A DNA stretch of 64,000 nucleotides, taken from NCBI RefSeq assembly GCF_000328685.1, contig NC_019974.1, positions 3,649,001 through 3,713,000 on the forward strand. The letters run 5' to 3'. Source of the stretch: Natronococcus occultus SP4 (GTDB lineage Archaea; Halobacteriota; Halobacteria; Halobacteriales; Natrialbaceae). Below the pieces are notes generated by a model. It did no database searches. It was not told the origin of the DNA and was given only the letters and a program-made list of their open reading frames with translations. Made by a program: the position numbers and the translations under genes. Of the stretch, positions 34,050-43,081 are shown one piece after another; position 1 is the stretch's first letter; every line of letters begins with the position of its first letter.

Positions 34050-35267
34050 ATGCGAGTTATCGACGCCGACGTTCTCGTGACGGGACTGGACGCGGAGCCG
34101 ATCGACGACGGCCGACTGGTGGTCGACGAGGAGGGCGCGATCGACGCCGTCGGCCCCCGCGAGGACGTCGCTGCGCCACCGGACGCTGCCCACGACACCT
34201 ACCCCGCGGTCGCGCCGGGACTGATCGACGCCCACGTCCACCTTCAGGGGACCCGAACGATGAACCCGCTCGTCTGGACCACCGAGTCCTCGGAGCTCGG
34301 TACCGCGCGAGCGACGGCCGACCTGCGCTCGCTGCTAGCGGCGGGCTTTACCGCCGTCAGGGACGTCGGTTCGACGACCGGGCTGGGGCTGCGAGAGGCC
34401 GTCGCCGAGGGGACGATCCCGGGTCCGCGGGTGTTTACGAGCGCACAGAGCATCAGCCAGACCGGGGGCCACGGCGACTCCCACTTTCTGCCCTACGAGT
34501 GGGCCGCGACCGGCGAGGGATCGCTCGCGACGCTCGCCGACGGTGCCGACGAGTGTCGGAAAGAGGCCCGCAAGCGGATCCGTAACGGCGTCGACGTCCT
34601 CAAGATCATGACGACCGGCGGGGTGTTGAGCGAGAAGGACGCCCCCGACCAGAGCCAGTTCACCGACGCCGAGATCCGGGCGTTCGTCGAGGAGGCCCAC
34701 CGGGTAGGGATCCCGGTCGCCTCCCACGCCCAGGGGGCACCGGGGATCAAGGCCGCGCTCCGCAACGGCGTCGACACAATCGAACACGGGTTCTGGGTCG
34801 ACGAGGAGTGTCTCGAGCTGTTCGAAGAGACCGGTGCGACGTTCGTCCCGACGCTGTCGATCATGCACCGGCTGCTCGAGCACGGCGCCGACCACGGCGT
34901 TCCCGACTACGGACTCGAGAAGGCCCGCGAGGCGAGCGAGGCCCACCTCGACTCCGTCCGGCGGGCCTACGAGAACGACGTCCCGATCGCGACTGGGACG
35001 GACTTCCTCGGCCCCGAGCCGGTCCCCCATGGCGAGAACGCCCTCGAACTCGAGCTGCTGGTCGAGGAGATCGGCATGAGCGAACACGAGGCGCTCCAGT
35101 CGGCGACCCGGATCGCCGCGCGAACGATCCCCGACGACGACGTCGGAACCCTCGAGGTCGGTAACCGCGGGGACGTCCTCGCGCTCGTCGGCGATCCCTG
35201 CGAGGACCTCGAGGCGATCCGAACCCCCGAGACGGTGTACGTCGACGGGGAACCGGTCGGTCTGTAG
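34050..35267 (+). CDS. Amidohydrolase family protein (imidazolonepropionase/prolidase-like)
   Basis: About 405 residues from ATG 34050 (MRVIDADVLVTGLDAEPIDD). Metal-dependent amidohydrolase features are the HxH motif in LIDAHVHLQG, a likely carboxylated Lys in VDVLKIMTTGGVLSEKDAP, metal His in SHAQGAPGIKAALRNGVDTI with EHGFW, and the final catalytic Asp in IATGTDFLGPE. This subgroup includes Xaa-Pro dipeptidases and imidazolonepropionase-like enzymes; the substrate is not evident. It stands between the PH-domain membrane protein and the ASCH gene, same strand. Confidence 0.93.
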   Translation: MRVIDADVLVTGLDAEPIDDGRLVVDEEGAIDAVGPREDVAAPPDAAHDTYPAVAPGLIDAHVHLQGTRTMNPLVWTTESSELGTARATADLRSLLAAGFTAVRDVGSTTGLGLREAVAEGTIPGPRVFTSAQSISQTGGHGDSHFLPYEWAATGEGSLATLADGADECRKEARKRIRNGVDVLKIMTTGGVLSEKDAPDQSQFTDAEIRAFVEEAHRVGIPVASHAQGAPGIKAALRNGVDTIEHGFWVDEECLELFEETGATFVPTLSIMHRLLEHGADHGVPDYGLEKAREASEAHLDSVRRAYENDVPIATGTDFLGPEPVPHGENALELELLVEEIGMSEHEALQSATRIAARTIPDDDVGTLEVGNRGDVLALVGDPCEDLEAIRTPETVYVDGEPVGL

Positions 35268-35316
35268 GACCTCGAGTCACCGACAGCATTATTCTTCGCG
35301 GGCCGAAGCTCCGTCC

Positions 35317-35628
35317 ATGGGAACGATCGACGCGAGCGACCTGCTGCCGGCCGAACGGCTCCGAACGAGCGCTCTCGAGGGCGAGGTTACCCAGATCCAT
35401 CGCGGGGATAGACACGCCGCGGAGGGTGACAGCTTCGAGATCGAGGGGACGACCTTCGAACTCGTCGAGGTGACGGAACGACGGCTCGGCGACCTGACCG
35501 ACGAGGACGCCCGCGCCGAGGGGTCGTCGGATCTCGAGGCCTACAAGCGACGGATCGAGCGCACGCACGGCACCGAGTGGGACGATGAGAACACTGCGTT
35601 CCTGCACCGATTCGAGCCCGTCGACTGA
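35317..35628 (+). CDS. ASCH domain protein
   Basis: The 103-residue protein (MGTIDASDLLPAERLRTSAL) has the compact beta-barrel ASCH pattern: VTQIHRGDRHAAEGDSFEIE, TTFELVEVTERRLGDLTDED and RRIERTHGTEWDDENTAFLH. ASCH domains are related to PUA folds and are predicted to bind RNA; some members are amidohydrolases or ribonucleases. It follows the amidohydrolase by 49 nt and may be co-transcribed. Confidence 0.85.
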   Translation: MGTIDASDLLPAERLRTSALEGEVTQIHRGDRHAAEGDSFEIEGTTFELVEVTERRLGDLTDEDARAEGSSDLEAYKRRIERTHGTEWDDENTAFLHRFEPVD

Positions 35629-35683
35629 TCGTCCCCTTCCGTTCTCCGTTCGCAGTTCCTGCAGTCGTCGCTCCGGTCGGCCG

Positions 35684-36241
35684 TCAGTCGAGTTCCCGCA
35701 CGACCTCCGCGGGGTTCCCGGCAACGACGACGTCCGCCGGGACGTCCCGGGTGACGACGGCGCCCGAGGCGACGACCGATCGGTCGCCGACGCTGACGCC
35801 CGGGTTCAACACTGCCTGCCCGCCGATCCAGACGTCGTCCCCGACGCTGACGGGGTCACCGTACTCCACTCCCTCGGCGCGGGCGGCAGCTTCGAGAGGA
35901 TGGGTCGCGGTGTAGACGTGGACGCCAGGGCCGAGCAGACACCGATCGCCGACGGTTACCGAACGCACGTCCAGAACGACACAGCCGAAGTTCGCGAAGA
36001 ACTCGTCCCCGACGGCGATCTGGTCGCCGTAGTCACACCGGAACGGGGGTTCGACCTGCGGGCCCTCGCCGACGGCGCCGAACAGCTCCTGGAGGACGAG
36101 CTCCCGACTCTCACGGTCGCTCGCGGTCGTCCGGTTGTACAGCCGACACAGCGCTCCGGCACGCTCGCGGGCCGCGGCGAGTTCGGGGTCCGAGGGATCG
36201 TACGCCTCGCCGGCGAGCATCTTCTCCCGTTCGCTGGCCAT
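35684..36241 (-). CDS. Sugar O-acetyltransferase (maltose/galactoside acetyltransferase type)
   Basis: The 185-residue protein begins MASEREKMLAGEAYDPSDPE, the Mac-type N-terminal domain, followed by a left-handed beta helix with hexapeptide repeats: DEFFANFGCVVLDVRSVTVG, RCLLGPGVHVYTATHPLEAA (catalytic His in THP), DPVSVGDDVWIGGQAVLNPG and ASGAVVTRDVPADVVVAGNP. It transfers acetyl from acetyl-CoA to a sugar hydroxyl. Length matches LacA/Maa. It converges on the ASCH gene, 55 nt away. Confidence 0.94.
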   Translation of the reverse strand: MASEREKMLAGEAYDPSDPELAAARERAGALCRLYNRTTASDRESRELVLQELFGAVGEGPQVEPPFRCDYGDQIAVGDEFFANFGCVVLDVRSVTVGDRCLLGPGVHVYTATHPLEAAARAEGVEYGDPVSVGDDVWIGGQAVLNPGVSVGDRSVVASGAVVTRDVPADVVVAGNPAEVVRELD

Positions 36242-36308
36242 ACGGTCGATCGGCGCGGGGCGCAGATAGGCGTCCCGATCGACGCGATTCGCGGCGGCGA
36301 CCGCCTCG

Positions 36309-36623
36309 CTAGCCCTCCGCGAGCTGAGCCAGACACTCGCGACAGTACCGCGCGTTCGAGTCGTTTGGGGTCTCGCAGGACGGACACCGGTACTCCGAGC
36401 GGTCGGCGCGGTCGAACTCGAGGCCGTCGGCGAGGACGTCGAGGACGTCGTCGTTCGGTGAGACGTCGACGTCCTCGCGGTGGCGTAACTCGAGCAGCAG
36501 GGCGTCGTCCCGTAGCCGCTCGAGGCCCCGGACCAGTCCGAGAAAGAGCAGCGTCGGCGCGACCGAGACGAACGCCGCGAGCGCGAGTCGCCCGACGATC
36601 CCGTAGCTACCCGGATCGAGCAT
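36309..36623 (-). CDS. Membrane-anchored zinc-ribbon protein
   Basis: The 104-residue protein has a single N-terminal helix (LALAAFVSVAPTLLFLGLVRG), a polar linker, and a C-terminal zinc ribbon YRCPSCETPNDSNARYCREC with two CxxC knuckles. It ends LAQLAEG. Such proteins are common in haloarchaea and their roles are unknown. It lies 67 nt upstream of the O-acetyltransferase gene on the same strand. Confidence 0.8.
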   Translation of the reverse strand: MLDPGSYGIVGRLALAAFVSVAPTLLFLGLVRGLERLRDDALLLELRHREDVDVSPNDDVLDVLADGLEFDRADRSEYRCPSCETPNDSNARYCRECLAQLAEG

Positions 36624-36696
36624 AGTTCGGGTACGGGAACGGACGGAATAGCTCTACTGTCGGTCGGACTTCGTAGAACTCCCGTGTCGGCGACGG

Positions 36697-37278
36697 TCAG
36701 TCGCTGATGAACTTGTTGTCCCGCCAGTTGACGCCGCCCTGGCTCGAGCTGTGGTCCCGCGGACCTTCGACGACCTCGATGTCGGCGGGTCGGGGCTCGC
36801 CCTCGACGATACGGGTCGCCTCGAGCTCGCCGTCGAACTCGGCGATCGCGGTCAGGGTTCCCTTCTCGGCGGCCTCGGCGATCTCACAGAGGACGAGGAA
36901 CATCTCGTACTGCAACAGCGAGTTCTGGAGGACGGTCTCGCGGTCGCCCTTGAACGCGGCGAACTCGACGAGCTCCGATTCGATCTCTTCCTCTTCGTCC
37001 TCGTCCCAGCGGAACGAGTTGTGTCGCTCGTCGGGGTCTTCCTCGTAGACCCGGTTCTCGGTGACGCTGGCCTTGAGCTGGGCCGTCGGAGTGTACTTGC
37101 TGACCGATTCGTCCTTGGCGACGGCCTTCAGGATCAGCGTGTTGTTGCGTCGCGTGATCTCGACATCCGAGACGCCGTCGGGAAACGTCGCCTCGTCGAT
37201 GTGGTCGTGGAGGTCTTCGAGGGGCAGTTCGAGGGTCGAGTGCAGCCGATATACGTGTCTGGATTCCTCTGTGGACAT
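36697..37278 (-). CDS. Haloarchaeal conserved protein (DUF7110-like)
   Basis: The 193-residue acidic soluble protein starts MSTEESRHVYRLHSTLELPL. Segments include VEITRRNNTLILKAVAKDES, TPTAQLKASVTENRVYEEDP, and an alanine-rich helix LQYEMFLVLCEIAEAAEKGT. The disordered C-terminus ends WRDNKFISD. I recognise a conserved haloarchaeal family without a known function; the N-terminal half looks like an alpha/beta regulatory domain. Two TATA-like boxes lie upstream (37308-37316 ttataatac and 37327-37334 cttatatg). Confidence 0.8.
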   Translation of the reverse strand: MSTEESRHVYRLHSTLELPLEDLHDHIDEATFPDGVSDVEITRRNNTLILKAVAKDESVSKYTPTAQLKASVTENRVYEEDPDERHNSFRWDEDEEEEIESELVEFAAFKGDRETVLQNSLLQYEMFLVLCEIAEAAEKGTLTAIAEFDGELEATRIVEGEPRPADIEVVEGPRDHSSSQGGVNWRDNKFISD

Positions 37279-37393
37279 AGTGGGAAGGTGTGGAGCGCTC
37301 GCTGGCTTATAATACGGTCGCGTGGCTTATATGACCTGCTATTAAATTCGAGGCCCTATATAAGGAATAAATTCAACTCGGTTTCGGCGCGAG

Positions 37394-37738
37394 CTATTCG
37401 TCCGCGAGCGTCTCGGCCAGTTCGCCGCGCTCCTCGAGCTCCGCGAGGATGTCCGACCCGCCGACGAACTCACCGTCGACGTACGTCTGGGGAATCGTCT
37501 CCCAGCCGCTCTGTTCTTCGAGGGCCGCCCGGTACTCGTCGAGCGAGTCGAGGACGTCGACGGTCTCGTACTCGTCGCGGTACTGGTCGATCAGCCCGAG
37601 CGCGCGACGGGAGTAGCCACACTGGGGCATCAGTTCGGTTCCCTTCATAAAGAGGACGACCTCGTTGTCCTCGAGGGTCTCGGCGACCTGTTCGTTGACC
37701 TCGTCCTGGTCGAGCCCCTGATTCGGTGGGAAGTCCAT
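37394..37738 (-). CDS. Monothiol-type glutaredoxin
   Basis: The 114-residue protein has a Grx4-like layout. The active site is CGYS in LMPQCGYSRRALGLI. The GSH-contact Lys occurs in VVLFMKGTELMPQ, and TIPQTYVDGEFVGGSDILAE supplies the cis-Pro and the GG(S)D motif. Monothiol glutaredoxins carry Fe-S clusters or reduce mixed disulfides; in haloarchaea the thiol is gamma-glutamylcysteine, whose ligase is encoded in this window. It is next to the YeeE pair on the same strand. Confidence 0.93.
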   Translation of the reverse strand: MDFPPNQGLDQDEVNEQVAETLEDNEVVLFMKGTELMPQCGYSRRALGLIDQYRDEYETVDVLDSLDEYRAALEEQSGWETIPQTYVDGEFVGGSDILAELEERGELAETLADE

Positions 37739-37810
37739 ACCGGGGGTACGAACGTGACGGGGATAGACCTTACGTCCCCGGTGATCGTGCGCCGATTCGA
37801 TCCGGCACCG

Positions 37811-38278
37811 TCAGTCGGCCGTCGAGGCCGGGGTATCGTCCCCGGCGTCGGCCGACCGCAGGTAGCCCTGAACGTACGCGCCGACGAACATACCGGCGAT
37901 CCCGTAGAGGATCGCGACGTTGCCGATCCCGAGGCTGGCGTAGGCCGCGCCGGGACAGATCCCCGACAGCCCCCAGCCGACGCCGAAGATCCCGCCCCCG
38001 AGGACGACGTTTCGGTCGAGCGTCTTCAGCCGACGGCCGTAGGCGGTTCCGGTAAGCGGTGCCGTCCCTCGGACGTGTTTGATTCCGAAGAAGGTGATCC
38101 CCGTCACGACCGCGGCACCGAACATGACAAAGAGCAGTCCGAAGTCCTCGAACTGCAGGAAGTTCAGGACGATCTCGGGCTGGGCCATGTGGCTGAAGCC
38201 GAGTCCGAAGCCGAAGATCAGTCCGCCGACGAACACCAGCGGCATGAACAGCGGATGTTGCTCGTGGTCGGCGCTCAT
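37811..38278 (-). CDS. YeeE/YedE family sulfur-compound transporter, second half (DUF6691)
   Basis: The 155-residue membrane protein has four helices and the family motifs FGLGFSHMAQPEIVLNFLQF and GWGLSGICPGAAYASLGIGN, with a conserved Cys in GICPG. YeeE/YedE proteins move thiosulfate or persulfide sulfur through the membrane using conserved cysteines. In bacteria the domain is often duplicated in one chain; here the halves are separate genes. It is the downstream partner of the 38364-38921 gene. Confidence 0.9.
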   Translation of the reverse strand: MSADHEQHPLFMPLVFVGGLIFGFGLGFSHMAQPEIVLNFLQFEDFGLLFVMFGAAVVTGITFFGIKHVRGTAPLTGTAYGRRLKTLDRNVVLGGGIFGVGWGLSGICPGAAYASLGIGNVAILYGIAGMFVGAYVQGYLRSADAGDDTPASTAD

Positions 38279-38363
38279 CGCTCACACCTCCGTTCGTAGC
38301 TCGCGGTTCGTTTCGCTCGCCGCTGGCGTCTCCGGGATTCTCGCGCGGCTCGAATCCCGTTCA

Positions 38364-38921
38364 TCAGGGACTCACCCCCAGCGCCTGCACCAACTGGGCG
38401 ACGCCGATCGCAACGAGCAGGAAGGTCGCGACGCCGACGAGAGAGGCGCTCGAGGCCGAGCCGACGCCACAGACGCCGTGGCCCGAGGTACACCCCTTGC
38501 CGACGCGGGTTCCGATCCCGATGAGGATTCCCCCGAGGAACAGCCGCCAGGGCTGGACGTCGGTCAGCCACAGCGTCAGTCCGCCGACGTCGTAGAGCTG
38601 TCCGGTCGTCGCGGGCTGGTGGAGCGAACTCGAGACCAGACCGGACTGGAACGTGACCGCGTAGACGGCCGCGCCGGCGACGATTCCCAGCGTGAACACG
38701 ACCCGCCAGTCCCGCGAAGCGCGGTACCGCTGGAACCGCGAGAGGTTCGAGACGTACGACAGGGTCGACTCGAGGAACGTGCTCGCGCCGGCGGCGATGC
38801 CGGTGCCCAGATAGATGACGACGGTACCGAGACCGACGAGGAGACCGCCGATCGCGTAGTGGCTGATCCCGTTCGGGAACAGCTCCCCGAACGCGACCGC
38901 GAGGAGTGGTGTTACTGCCAT
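38364..38921 (-). CDS. YeeE/YedE family sulfur-compound transporter, first half
   Basis: The 185-residue membrane protein carries the hallmark GTRVGKGCTSGHGVCGVGSA near residue 145, with the two conserved cysteines thought to relay sulfur. Five hydrophobic segments surround it, starting YAIGGLLVGLGTVVIYLGTG. It is separated by 85 nt from its partner on the same strand. A TATA-like element upstream is not obvious. Sulfide, thiosulfate or sulfane-sulfur import is inferred from the family. Confidence 0.9.
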   Translation of the reverse strand: MAVTPLLAVAFGELFPNGISHYAIGGLLVGLGTVVIYLGTGIAAGASTFLESTLSYVSNLSRFQRYRASRDWRVVFTLGIVAGAAVYAVTFQSGLVSSSLHQPATTGQLYDVGGLTLWLTDVQPWRLFLGGILIGIGTRVGKGCTSGHGVCGVGSASSASLVGVATFLLVAIGVAQLVQALGVSP

Positions 38922-39024
38922 ATACGACCGCTAGGGACGCCGAGGCATCAATCCTCCTCACTCGGGGAAACTTGTGCGTATCTCGGAGCCGTTCCCGAGC
39001 CGTCCCGGGGCGACTGCCGCGCGA

Positions 39025-39822
39025 TCAGTCGGCTGCACTCGACGTCGTCACAACGTCGAGCTTCTCGGCGGCGTAGCCGAAGACGTCGCGGTAGCCGTAC
39101 GAGGACATGAGCACGGGGTAGAAGGATTCGGTGGCGACCTGCATGTCGCCGTCGGCCGCAGCAAAGGGATCGCCCGGCTCGATCTCGGTGAAGTTGTCGA
39201 CGAAGACCTCGTAGCTGTCGGCCTCGCCTTTCGGAATGGCGTCGACGAGCCGGTACACCGGCAGGTCGCGACCGACCGTGTCGCCGGGCAGAGCGCCAAC
39301 GGCGGTCAGAAACGCCCGGGTGAGCCGGTGGGCGTTCTGGGCTGCCGTCTCGGAACCCTGCAGTCCGCACTCGACCTCGACGGTGTCGATCTCGGAGAAC
39401 AGCCGTCCCTCGGCAAACTCGCTGGTCTCGACCATCGCCTGCACGGGCAGCTGCGGACAGATCGACTTCGCCCGTTCGCCGATCTCGTTGACGATGGCGA
39501 ACGGTTCGGCGTGGCTCTGCGTGGAGTGCATCGAGAACGTGAAACAGCCCGACAGCTCCTCGACGAGCTCGTTGGCGAGCCGTCCCTCGTGGGTCTTGGC
39601 GTCCGGATCGCCCGGAAACGCCCGGTTGAGGTCCTCGTCGACGAACCGTACCCGTCGCTCGAGCGCCTCCTCGTTGGCGATCACGAGCTTGACGGGACGC
39701 TCGACGGACGGGTTCTCGTCGAGCAACCGCTCGACGGCGCGAACCCCGCAGGGCTCGTCGCCGTGAATTCCTCCGACAACCGCTATCTCGGGCGTTCCGG
39801 ACCCGAGCTGTGCAACTTTCAT
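39025..39822 (-). CDS. Succinylglutamate desuccinylase/aspartoacylase family zinc hydrolase
   Basis: The start MKVAQLGSGTPEIAVVGGIH at ATG 39822 gives 265 residues; the longer upstream frame is rejected. Zinc ligands are His and Glu in VVGGIHGDEPCG and His in FTFSMHSTQSHAEPF; the catalytic Glu lies in VEVECGLQGS. RVRFVDEDLNRAFPGDPDAK is the substrate-contact segment typical of M14-like AstE/AspA. It removes acyl groups from N-acyl amino acids; the exact substrate is unknown. Confidence 0.93.
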   Translation of the reverse strand: MKVAQLGSGTPEIAVVGGIHGDEPCGVRAVERLLDENPSVERPVKLVIANEEALERRVRFVDEDLNRAFPGDPDAKTHEGRLANELVEELSGCFTFSMHSTQSHAEPFAIVNEIGERAKSICPQLPVQAMVETSEFAEGRLFSEIDTVEVECGLQGSETAAQNAHRLTRAFLTAVGALPGDTVGRDLPVYRLVDAIPKGEADSYEVFVDNFTEIEPGDPFAAADGDMQVATESFYPVLMSSYGYRDVFGYAAEKLDVVTTSSAAD

Positions 39823-39902
39823 TATCAGTCGTACGAACTTCGACCTCAAATGCAGTTCGGTCCAGCATGGGCGCGGCCGCAAGCGACGGCGAACCCCCAC
39901 TC

Positions 39903-40406
39903 TCAGGGACCGGTCTCGACGTCGGCCGCGTACTCTCGATCGATCGGTCGGGCGGTCGGTCGCTCGCCGTCCAGCGGAATTAGCCAGCCGTCGATCGCAG
40001 CCGGCTCCTCGAGGGCCGTCTCCAGGGTTTGACGGACCTCACGAACGTCGACGCCGTAGTAGTCGTCGGGGATCCCCTGTAGGTACTGCAGGGCCGTCCG
40101 GAACAGGCTTCGCATCCCGTCGTCGTCCTCGAAGTCGGCTCGCTTGTAGGCACCGGCGGCGACCTGAACCATCCCGTGCAGGAAGGAGCTCTCCGTCGTC
40201 CCGTGGCCGTAGTTGTACCACTCGTGTTCGAAACAGTCGTGGGACTCGTGGAACGCGCGGTCGTTGAACAGCCGCACGCCGTGGACGACAGCCCGCCGGA
40301 GCGTGCCGTGTTCCCAGCCGTTCGACTCCCCACGGTCGGGATCCCAGCCCGTCGGCTCCCCCGAGATCGGCGGCGCGACGGAGTAGTCTCGCGTGTGGTC
40401 GGTCAT
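39903..40406 (-). CDS. DUF309 domain protein
   Basis: The 167-residue protein from ATG 40406 ([20 protein letters not shown]) is helical and has the DUF309 hallmark [20 protein letters not shown], then [20 protein letters not shown] and [10 protein letters not shown]. The conserved His/Glu residues suggest a metal site, but no activity is known. It is upstream of the aspartoacylase-like gene (80 nt) on the same strand. Confidence 0.88.
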   Translation of the reverse strand: MTDHTRDYSVAPPISGEPTGWDPDRGESNGWEHGTLRRAVVHGVRLFNDRAFHESHDCFEHEWYNYGHGTTESSFLHGMVQVAAGAYKRADFEDDDGMRSLFRTALQYLQGIPDDYYGVDVREVRQTLETALEEPAAIDGWLIPLDGERPTARPIDREYAADVETGP

Positions 40407-40611
40407 CGGACTCGAAACGACGTTCGGAGCGACTCGGCGAACGGTGCGGTTCCCATCACTCACCCCTTCGGGCTCGAGGACCCCGTTCGTTTCGCTCGTT
40501 GCGCCGCTTGCCGGCGTCGGACCGTCTCGACACCGAACCGTACGACAGCGATCCGATCCGTTCCGGCCGCACCCGGAATACTTATTTCGAGCGACGAGCG
40601 ATCCACGGTCG

Positions 40612-40773
40612 ATGAAACATCCGGACGGTCGCTGTCTGCGCTGTGGCGGACGGCTCTTCGGACACGTTGAGGGGGGCTACGCGTGTCACAACTGTAACGC
40701 CCGTCACCTGCTCGAGCCTATCGACGGGACGTCCTCGGTCGAGGACGTCCCCGGGTGCGGACTACGGGCGTAG
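40612..40773 (+). CDS. Zinc-finger mini-protein (53 aa)
   Basis: ATG 40612 opens [20 protein letters not shown], followed by [12 protein letters not shown] and a tail with one more Cys (GCGLRA). Two CxxC pairs form a zinc ribbon. A TATA-like box (acttatttc, 40579-40587) lies about 28 nt upstream, supporting a leaderless start. Such small zinc proteins are frequent in haloarchaea; the function is unknown. Confidence 0.72.
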   Translation: MKHPDGRCLRCGGRLFGHVEGGYACHNCNARHLLEPIDGTSSVEDVPGCGLRA

Positions 40774-40787
40774 CGAGAACCGCAGGG

Positions 40788-40795
40788 TATTCATA
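40788..40795 (+). promoter_or_regulatory. TATA box of tRNA-Leu
   Basis: The box tattcata lies about 30 nt upstream of the first base of the mature tRNA, the usual spacing for an archaeal tRNA promoter. Confidence 0.5.
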
Positions 40796-40821
40796 CGATA
40801 GTCACCAACCGTCGACCGCGT

Positions 40822-40904
40822 GCGAGGGTAGCCAAGCGGTCAACGGCGGCGGACTCAAGATCCGCTCGTGTAGACGTTCGTGGGTTCGATTCCCTCCCCT
40901 CGCA
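40822..40904 (+). tRNA. tRNA-Leu (anticodon CAA)
   Basis: The acceptor stem pairs gcgaggg (40822-40828) with ccctcgc (40897-40903), with discriminator A at 40904. The D arm contains tagccaagcggtcaacgg, typical of leucine tRNAs. The anticodon stem gcgga/tccgc encloses ctcaaga, giving anticodon CAA. A variable arm follows (cgtgtagacgttc). The T arm is gtggg-ttcgatt-ccctc with one T-T mismatch. No intron is present and CCA is not encoded. It reads UUG codons. Confidence 0.93.
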
Positions 40905-40917
40905 CTCACCAGAGTGC

Positions 40918-40938
40918 GGCAAGAGCGAGCCTCTTGCC
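40918..40938 (+). terminator. Hairpin downstream of tRNA-Leu
   Basis: ggcaagag-cgagc-ctcttgcc is a perfect 8-bp stem with a 5-nt loop, 14 nt after the tRNA. It may mark the end of the tRNA transcript. No T-tract follows directly. Confidence 0.4.
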
Positions 40939-41035
40939 CTCGCAAAGCTTCTCGCGACCGACGATCCGCCAGCGACTGCGCCGCGTCGATCCGAAACGTG
41001 ATCCCTTTTTGACGGCGGCCCACCGAAACCGAACA

Positions 41036-41839
41036 ATGAGCGACTCCGACGAGCTCGATCGACGCGCCGACACCGCCGTACGGGCGGCCCGAGCGGGCGC
41101 CGCTGTCGCCGGCGAGGCGTTTCGCACGACCCTGGAGGTCGAGACGAAAAACGGCAAGACCGACGTCGTCACGCGGGCCGACCGCGAGGCCCAGGTCGCG
41201 GTGATCGAGGCGATCCGCGAGACCTACCCCGACGACCCCGTCGTCGGCGAGGAAGAGGACGAACTGAAGGAGGTTCCCGAATCGGGGCCGGCCTGGATCG
41301 TCGACCCCATCGACGGGACGAACAACTTCGTCCGGGGGATCCGATCGTTCGGTACCGCCGTCGCCGCGGTCGTCGACGGCGAACCCGTCGGCGCCGCGAC
41401 GGTGTGTCCGGCCCTGGACGACGAGTACCGGAGCGGTCCCGAGGGGGCGTTCCGGAACGACGAGCCGATCGCGGTCAGCGATTGCGCCGACCCCGAGGCC
41501 GCGACGGTCTCGCCGACGTTCTGGTGGGACTTCGACCACCGCGATCAGTACGCCGCCGCGAACCGCGAGATCGTGACCCGTTTCGGCGACATGCGACGGT
41601 TCGGCTGCGCTCAGCTCGGGCTCGCGATGGTCGCTTCGGGTGCCCTCGAGGGGATCACCACGAACCTGCGGGCGAACCCCTGGGACACCGTCGCCGGCGT
41701 CCACCTGATCCGGCAGGCTGGGGGCCAAGTGACCGACCTCGAGGGTGAGCGCTGGCGCCACGACAGCGAGGGGTTGGTCGCCTCGAACGGCGCGGTTCAC
41801 GAGGAGCTGCTCGAGGCTGCGCGAGGGATCGACCCGTAG
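41036..41839 (+). CDS. Inositol monophosphatase family protein (IMPase/archaeal FBPase type)
   Basis: From ATG 41036 (MSDSDELDRRADTAVRAARA) the 267-residue enzyme carries the metal-binding motifs VVGEEEDEL, WIVDPIDGTNNFVRGIRSFG (motif 1) and ANPWDTVAGVHLIRQAGGQV (motif 2). It hydrolyses sugar phosphates such as inositol-1-phosphate or fructose-1,6-bisphosphate with Mg2+; archaeal members often do both. It lies downstream of tRNA-Leu on the same strand with its own upstream region. Confidence 0.93.
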   Translation: MSDSDELDRRADTAVRAARAGAAVAGEAFRTTLEVETKNGKTDVVTRADREAQVAVIEAIRETYPDDPVVGEEEDELKEVPESGPAWIVDPIDGTNNFVRGIRSFGTAVAAVVDGEPVGAATVCPALDDEYRSGPEGAFRNDEPIAVSDCADPEAATVSPTFWWDFDHRDQYAAANREIVTRFGDMRRFGCAQLGLAMVASGALEGITTNLRANPWDTVAGVHLIRQAGGQVTDLEGERWRHDSEGLVASNGAVHEELLEAARGIDP

Positions 41840-41905
41840 GCGGGCGGGTTTTTTCTCGGAGTGTAAACCGGAAACGGTAAGCGGTCGCTCCCACGGGTAT
41901 CGAGT

Positions 41906-43024
41906 ATGGACGAGTACATCGAACGGTTCGGGGCCGTGCGGATCTGGGCCGCGACCGTCCTCGTGCTCGCTGCCGCCATCGTCGCCCTCGCGGTGGCGTT
42001 TCCACAGCGAGTGTACGTCGATCTCATCTGGCAGTACTACTGGGGGCCAGTCGTCGCCGACGCCCACGGCTGGAACTGCGTCGCGTGGGCCGGCGGCGCC
42101 GAGATCCCCTGCAACGAGGCCGGTACCGGCGCCGGCCCGACCGCCGAGCCCGGCTACACGGCGGTCTCCTACGCCGGCTACATCCCGACGCTCCTGTTGT
42201 TGCTGATCGGGATCTACTTCATCATCGACTGGCTCGACATCGAGCGCTACCGAGCGGGCTTTTTCGCGCTGTTCCCGTTCATGCTGTTCGGCGGCGCCCT
42301 GCGAACCGTCGAGGACGCGAACGTCGCGGCCTACCGCGACACGGGTGAGCTGGCGATCGAGCTGCCGTGGTCGGGCTTTCTGATCAGCCCGCTGATCTAC
42401 GTCACCGTCTTCCTGGTCGCGCTGGTCGCGATCGTCGCCGGCGTCTGGCTCGAGCGAAAGGAGTACGTCTCGGGCTACGAGTATCCGCTGTTCGGAGTCG
42501 GCGCCGTCGCGCTCGCGGCGACGCTGGGCTTTCTCGGATACACGGCCGCGACCGAGACGTACTCGACGTTCTACTGGACGATTCCGGCGATCGTGCTCAC
42601 GGCTGCGACCGTCTCGACGGCCGTCGTCTGGCTCGCGATCGAGCGGTTCGCACCCGGGCTGAACGCGGGTACCCGGTACATGGGAATCGTGATCATCTGG
42701 GCCCACGCCGTCGACGGCTTCGCGAACCAGCTGATGCTCGACTGGTCACACGTCTGGGGGATGACCTACACGCCGAAACACCCCGTCAACGACGCGATCG
42801 TCACGTACACGAGTGCGCTTCTGCCTCAGAGCGCGGAGGTCATCGGCAGCGCGTGGCCCTTTGCCCTCCTGAAACTCGCCGCACCTGTGGCCATCATCTG
42901 GCTGTTCAACGAGGAGATCTTCGAGGAGAGTCCGCAGTTCGCGTATCTCCTGTTGGTCGCCGTCGTCGCCGTCGGACTCGGGCCCGGCACCCGCGACATG
43001 CTCCGGGCGACGTTCGGCGTCTAA
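41906..43024 (+). CDS. DUF63 family integral membrane protein
   Basis: The 372-residue protein has about nine helices. Family landmarks are [31 protein letters not shown] near residue 120, and [20 protein letters not shown] near 250, with conserved His/Asp residues in the membrane. DUF63 is conserved across archaea and its function is unknown; the buried polar residues suggest a transporter or enzyme. It is followed by the DUF2391 gene after 57 nt. Confidence 0.93.
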   Translation: MDEYIERFGAVRIWAATVLVLAAAIVALAVAFPQRVYVDLIWQYYWGPVVADAHGWNCVAWAGGAEIPCNEAGTGAGPTAEPGYTAVSYAGYIPTLLLLLIGIYFIIDWLDIERYRAGFFALFPFMLFGGALRTVEDANVAAYRDTGELAIELPWSGFLISPLIYVTVFLVALVAIVAGVWLERKEYVSGYEYPLFGVGAVALAATLGFLGYTAATETYSTFYWTIPAIVLTAATVSTAVVWLAIERFAPGLNAGTRYMGIVIIWAHAVDGFANQLMLDWSHVWGMTYTPKHPVNDAIVTYTSALLPQSAEVIGSAWPFALLKLAAPVAIIWLFNEEIFEESPQFAYLLLVAVVAVGLGPGTRDMLRATFGV

Positions 43025-43081
43025 CTTCGCGCGAGCTCGAGTCGACGCGCTTTTCTCCTCTCTCTCGGACGTGGCTGCTGA

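Noticed and set aside
40880-41035. N-terminal extension of the inositol-phosphatase family protein
   Set aside because: It would overlap the tRNA-Leu gene; ATG 41036 gives the usual N-terminus.
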